Assembly: GCA_964443385.1 (NCBI GenBank)
Contig: CAYUCO010000013.1
Coordinates: 1 to 24,094, forward strand
Origin: VFHP01 sp964443385
GTDB lineage: Bacteria; Chloroflexota; Dehalococcoidia; Lucifugimonadales; UBA2985
Length of the DNA stretch: 24,094 nt
Direction: 5' to 3'
Position 1 is the first letter of the stretch. Each line of letters begins with the position of its first letter. Both the position numbers and the translations under genes were made by a program. The notes beneath the pieces are model-generated. The model was not told where the DNA came from and searched no databases. It was given only the letters and a program-made list of their open reading frames with translations. This document shows positions 21,908-24,094 of the stretch, piece after piece.

Positions 21908-22710
21908 GGTTAGCCCTTTTAGTTGAATACAATGGTGGAAAATACCACGGTTTTCAATACCAAAAAAATGCAGCTTCCATACAAGGTGCCATAGAGGAAG
22001 CGGTTTTCAATCTGACTGGAGAACCAACAAGAATTAAAGGAGCTGGTCGGACAGACTCAGGGACTCATGCCATGGGTCAAGTTATAGCATTTGATACAAA
22101 TGTCATGTACAACCCACGGGAATTCACACGAGCCATAAACAGTTATTTGCCTCAAGACATAGTAATTAAAGAAACCGTAAGGACTAATATCTTCTTTGAC
22201 CCAAGAAGAGACGCTATAAAGAGGTGGTACAAATTCAAGATACTGAATAACCCGATTAGATCACCACTCTTTGGGGATTATACTTATAACTTCAAAGGTG
22301 ATCTTGATATCGAGTCTATGAGAATAGCTGGCAACATGCTGGAGGGAACTAGGGATTTCGCCCCATTTAGTGGAGCCCTTTCAAAAGAATCTATGTCCAC
22401 TAACAGGAATATGTTCGAAGTTACTGTGAATAAATATAGTGATTTAATAGAGCTTGATTTTGTGGCGAATGCATTTCTACCACAGCAAGTTCGACGTATG
22501 GCTGGAGCTTTGATTGATGTAGGTTCTGGGAAACTAATGTTGGAAGAGTTTTACAAACTGGCAAATTCCAATACCCTAGGAGCGTTCAATAAAGTTCTTG
22601 ATGCTAAAGCCCTGTACCTGATGAATGTCGAATACGCTGTTCCTATATTTGAAATACAGAATGACTTTGGTGTCTGGGAAAAGGCACTAATAGAGGCGAA
22701 TACAATATGA
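21904..22710 (+). CDS. truA: tRNA pseudouridine(38-40) synthase
   Basis: TruA isomerises uridines 38-40 in the anticodon stem-loop of many tRNAs. The 268 residues contain the catalytic Asp51 in GAGRTDSGTHA, the substrate-contacting tyrosine region RWYKFKILN, the TRDFAPFSG motif and FLPQQVRRMAGALIDVGSGKL (the usual FLxxMVRxxxG shows Gln for Met). Translation starts at GTG, overlapping the rplQ stop. truA between rplQ and rplM is common in Gram-positive-type arrays. Confidence 0.97.
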   Translation: MRLALLVEYNGGKYHGFQYQKNAASIQGAIEEAVFNLTGEPTRIKGAGRTDSGTHAMGQVIAFDTNVMYNPREFTRAINSYLPQDIVIKETVRTNIFFDPRRDAIKRWYKFKILNNPIRSPLFGDYTYNFKGDLDIESMRIAGNMLEGTRDFAPFSGALSKESMSTNRNMFEVTVNKYSDLIELDFVANAFLPQQVRRMAGALIDVGSGKLMLEEFYKLANSNTLGAFNKVLDAKALYLMNVEYAVPIFEIQNDFGVWEKALIEANTI

Positions 22711-23273
22711 AAACTATGAAAACATTTAATACGAAACCATCTGTGATAAACGAGCAATGGCACGTCTTTGATGCAACAGACAAGGTCCTAGGCAGACTGG
22801 CTACAGAAGTTAGCACACTTTTACAAGGTAAGCACAAACCTATATATGCCAAGAACTTGATCACTGGTGACCATGTAGTAGTGGTTAATGCTTCCAAGGT
22901 AAAGGTTACCGGAAAGAAATTAGAACAAAAGATGTACTATCGCCATAGCCACTATCCTGGCAGCTTAAAAGCAACTCCTCTATCTAAAATGCAAGAAGAC
23001 CACCCGGACAGGGTTATACGTGAAGCCGTAAAAGGTATGCTCCCTAAAACTTCCTTGGGGCGCCAAATGTTAAGTAGGCTAAAAATATATGCCGGAGAAC
23101 TTCACCCTCATGGTGCGCAAATAAAGGATTCATCTAGACCAGAAATCATAGTAGAAGAAGTTTCTGAACCTGTAGATCAGGTAGAAGAGGCTCAAACAAA
23201 AGTAGAAGAAGTTTCTGAACCTGTAGACCAGGTAGAAGAGGCTCAAACAGAAGTAGAAGAGGAAGGTAAATAG
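22707..23273 (+). CDS. rplM: 50S ribosomal protein L13 with repeated acidic C-terminal tail
   Basis: L13 is an early 50S assembly protein. The family core occupies about residues 1-140: FNTKPSVINEQWHVFDATDKVLGRLATEVSTLLQGKHKP, GDHVVVVNASKVKVTGKKLEQKMYYRHSHYPG, REAVKGMLPKTSLGRQMLSRLKIYAGELHPHGAQ. Ordinary L13 ends there; this one has 188 residues because of an acidic tail holding two tandem 17-residue units (149-165, 166-182; VEEVSEPVDQVEEAQT plus Lys or Glu). The ATGA start overlaps truA by four bases; a second in-frame ATG lies three codons on. Confidence 0.97.
   Translation: MKTMKTFNTKPSVINEQWHVFDATDKVLGRLATEVSTLLQGKHKPIYAKNLITGDHVVVVNASKVKVTGKKLEQKMYYRHSHYPGSLKATPLSKMQEDHPDRVIREAVKGMLPKTSLGRQMLSRLKIYAGELHPHGAQIKDSSRPEIIVEEVSEPVDQVEEAQTKVEEVSEPVDQVEEAQTEVEEEGK
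23151..23252 (+). repeat. rplM: 51-bp tandem duplication in the rplM tail
   Basis: Two 51-base units, 23151-23201 and 23202-23252, match at 49 of 51 positions. One difference is silent (GAT/GAC) and the other changes Lys to Glu (AAA/GAA). A partial third unit (GTAGAAGAG) follows. Near identity points to a recent slippage or unequal-crossover duplication that kept frame. Confidence 0.95.
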
Positions 23274-23274
23274 A

Positions 23275-23670
23275 ATGGCAGAACAAAACTACTACTATGG
23301 AACAGGTAAAAGGAAAACAGCCATTGCTCAAGTAAGGATTTATCCAGGGCAAGGTCAAATTACCATAAACGAAAAGCAAATAGGTGAAGTGTTTCCACTC
23401 CCTGCTTTACAGTCTGTAATTCTTGAACCAATGAAACTAACTTCTATGGGAAATAAATTCAATATTGTGGCTAAAGTGCACGGTGGAGGGATAACAAGTC
23501 AAGCCGGTGCCATGCGCCATGGTATAGCTAGGGCACTTTTGGTCTCAGACGATAACCTAAGACCAATACTCAAACAAAATAAGCTACTTACCCGAGATGA
23601 CCGTATAAAAGAGAGCAAGAAATACGGTTTGAAACGTGCTAGAAGGGCCAAACAGTACACCAAGAGATAA
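23275..23670 (+). CDS. rpsI: 30S ribosomal protein S9
   Basis: S9 is a head protein whose C-terminal tail touches P-site tRNA. The 131 residues begin YYYGTGKRKTAIAQVRIYPGQGQITINEK, contain KVHGGGITSQAGAMRHGIARALL and end RDDRIKESKKYGLKRARRAKQYTKR, with the conserved terminal Lys-Arg. It starts one base after the rplM stop, with GAGGAAGG as binding site. It is the last gene of the array and converges on recG after 32 bases. Confidence 0.98.
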   Translation: MAEQNYYYGTGKRKTAIAQVRIYPGQGQITINEKQIGEVFPLPALQSVILEPMKLTSMGNKFNIVAKVHGGGITSQAGAMRHGIARALLVSDDNLRPILKQNKLLTRDDRIKESKKYGLKRARRAKQYTKR

Positions 23671-23680
23671 TTAAAGTCTT

Positions 23681-23724
23681 ACACAGAGGAGACAGGCCAT
23701 TATTAATTTACCTCTGCCTGTGTG
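23681..23724. terminator. Imperfect hairpin between rpsI and recG, possible shared terminator
   Basis: ACACAG (23681-23686) pairs with CTGTGT (23718-23723), and a bulged inner part can add GAGGAGACAGG/CCTCTGC pairs, around an AT-rich loop. It lies where the rpsI and recG transcripts collide and overlaps the recG 3' end (stop at 23703-23705). There is no strong T-run, so confidence is low. Confidence 0.35.
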
Positions 23725-24094
23725 AATTCCGAAAGTATAGATATCTTTAACGCTAGCAACCTATTATCTTCATGACTCAAAGTCGGATCCTTTTTCAAAA
23801 CTGATCTAGCAACTCTACGTGCCTCAGACAAAATATTTTGATCGGAGAGACGTGCGATTTTTAAGTCTGGCAATCCACTCTGGCGGGTCCCGAAAAAATC
23901 CCCAGGCCCTCTAAACCGAAGATCTTCCTCTTCTACTGCAAATCCATCAGAATACCGTTGCATCACGTCCAATCTATCCTTAGCATCTGATGAGGGATAA
24001 TCTGATAACAAAATACAATAACTTGGATAATTCCCTCTACCCACTCTACCTCTAAATTGATGTAACTGAGCCAGTCCGAATCTGTCTGCTCCCT
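23703..24094 (-). CDS. recG: ATP-dependent DNA helicase RecG, C-terminal part only
   Basis: RecG regresses stalled replication forks and processes Holliday junctions. Only the C-terminal 130 or so residues are in the window; the frame is open to the right edge, so the start lies outside. The visible part begins GADRFGLAQLHQFRGRVGRGNYPSYCILL, the helicase motif V-VI region with the arginine finger, followed by RLDVMQRYSDGFAVEEEDLRFRGPGDFFGTRQSGLPDLKIARL, which contains the RecG-specific RGPGDFFGTRQSG motif. It ends normally at TAA (complement 23703-23705). Convergent with the ribosomal array. Confidence 0.97.
   Translation of the reverse strand, partial: GADRFGLAQLHQFRGRVGRGNYPSYCILLSDYPSSDAKDRLDVMQRYSDGFAVEEEDLRFRGPGDFFGTRQSGLPDLKIARLSDQNILSEARRVARSVLKKDPTLSHEDNRLLALKISILSEFTQAEVN

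Noticed and set aside
1..24094. CRISPR arrays, tRNA or rRNA genes, insertion sequences, phage or toxin-antitoxin genes
   Set aside because: Scanned by eye on both strands; no regularly spaced repeats, cloverleaf-like segments, transposase motifs or paired small toxin/antitoxin ORFs were seen.

Overview
The window is AT-rich bacterial DNA dominated by one long, unidirectional array of translation genes (about 3.49-23.67 kb, + strand). It carries the str-S10-spc-alpha-L13 gene order run together without a break. A Chloroflexota source is my best guess, possibly a marine Dehalococcoidia/SAR202-type lineage. The hints are the roughly 14-residue insertion in S12 after PAL, zinc-type S14 and S4, a zinc-finger L24 and zinc-LID adenylate kinase, frequent TTG/GTG starts, and strong ATA/AGA codon use even in ribosomal genes. 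The assignment is inference; no rRNA is present to confirm it.

Layout. 1-3.2 kb is an accessory flank: the 3' part of a short-chain dehydrogenase/reductase (+) with degenerate catalytic motifs, a 1-Cys (Prx6-type) peroxiredoxin (-), a possible tiny membrane protein (+), and an MFS transporter of the monocarboxylate/oxalate-formate type (-). 3174-3487 is a 314-base non-coding region holding an inverted repeat, a good sigma70-like promoter and a GC-hairpin/U-rich leader. The array follows: rpsL, rpsG, fusA (no tuf), rpsJ, rplC, rplD, rplW, rplB, rpsS, rplV, rpsC, rplP, rpmC, rpsQ, rplN, rplX, rplE, rpsN (zinc type), rpsH, rplF, rplR, rpsE, rpmD, rplO, secY, adk, map, infA, rpmJ, rpsM, rpsK, rpsD, rpoA, rplQ, truA, rplM, rpsI. 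The largest internal gap is 55 bases (rpsE-rpmD) and many junctions overlap by 1-23 bases, so the array probably behaves as one or a few translationally coupled transcripts. The window ends with the 3' part of recG, convergent to the array.

How the genes work together. The array supplies 29 ribosomal proteins, elongation factor G, initiation factor 1, the SecY translocon channel, adenylate kinase, methionine aminopeptidase, the RNA polymerase alpha subunit and a tRNA pseudouridine synthase.

Most notable points. (1) rpsL has an in-frame TGA at codon 97, where a conserved arginine is expected, and perfect S12 homology continues after it. (2) S3, S17, L13 and RpoA all carry acidic low-complexity C-terminal tails, and the L13 tail contains a near-perfect 51-bp tandem duplication. 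(3) L5 has a roughly 67-residue N-terminal extension with an AT-hook-like KRGRPK core. (4) tuf is missing from its usual place after fusA. I see no CRISPR array, tRNA, rRNA, insertion sequence or phage gene, and no convincing new multi-gene system.
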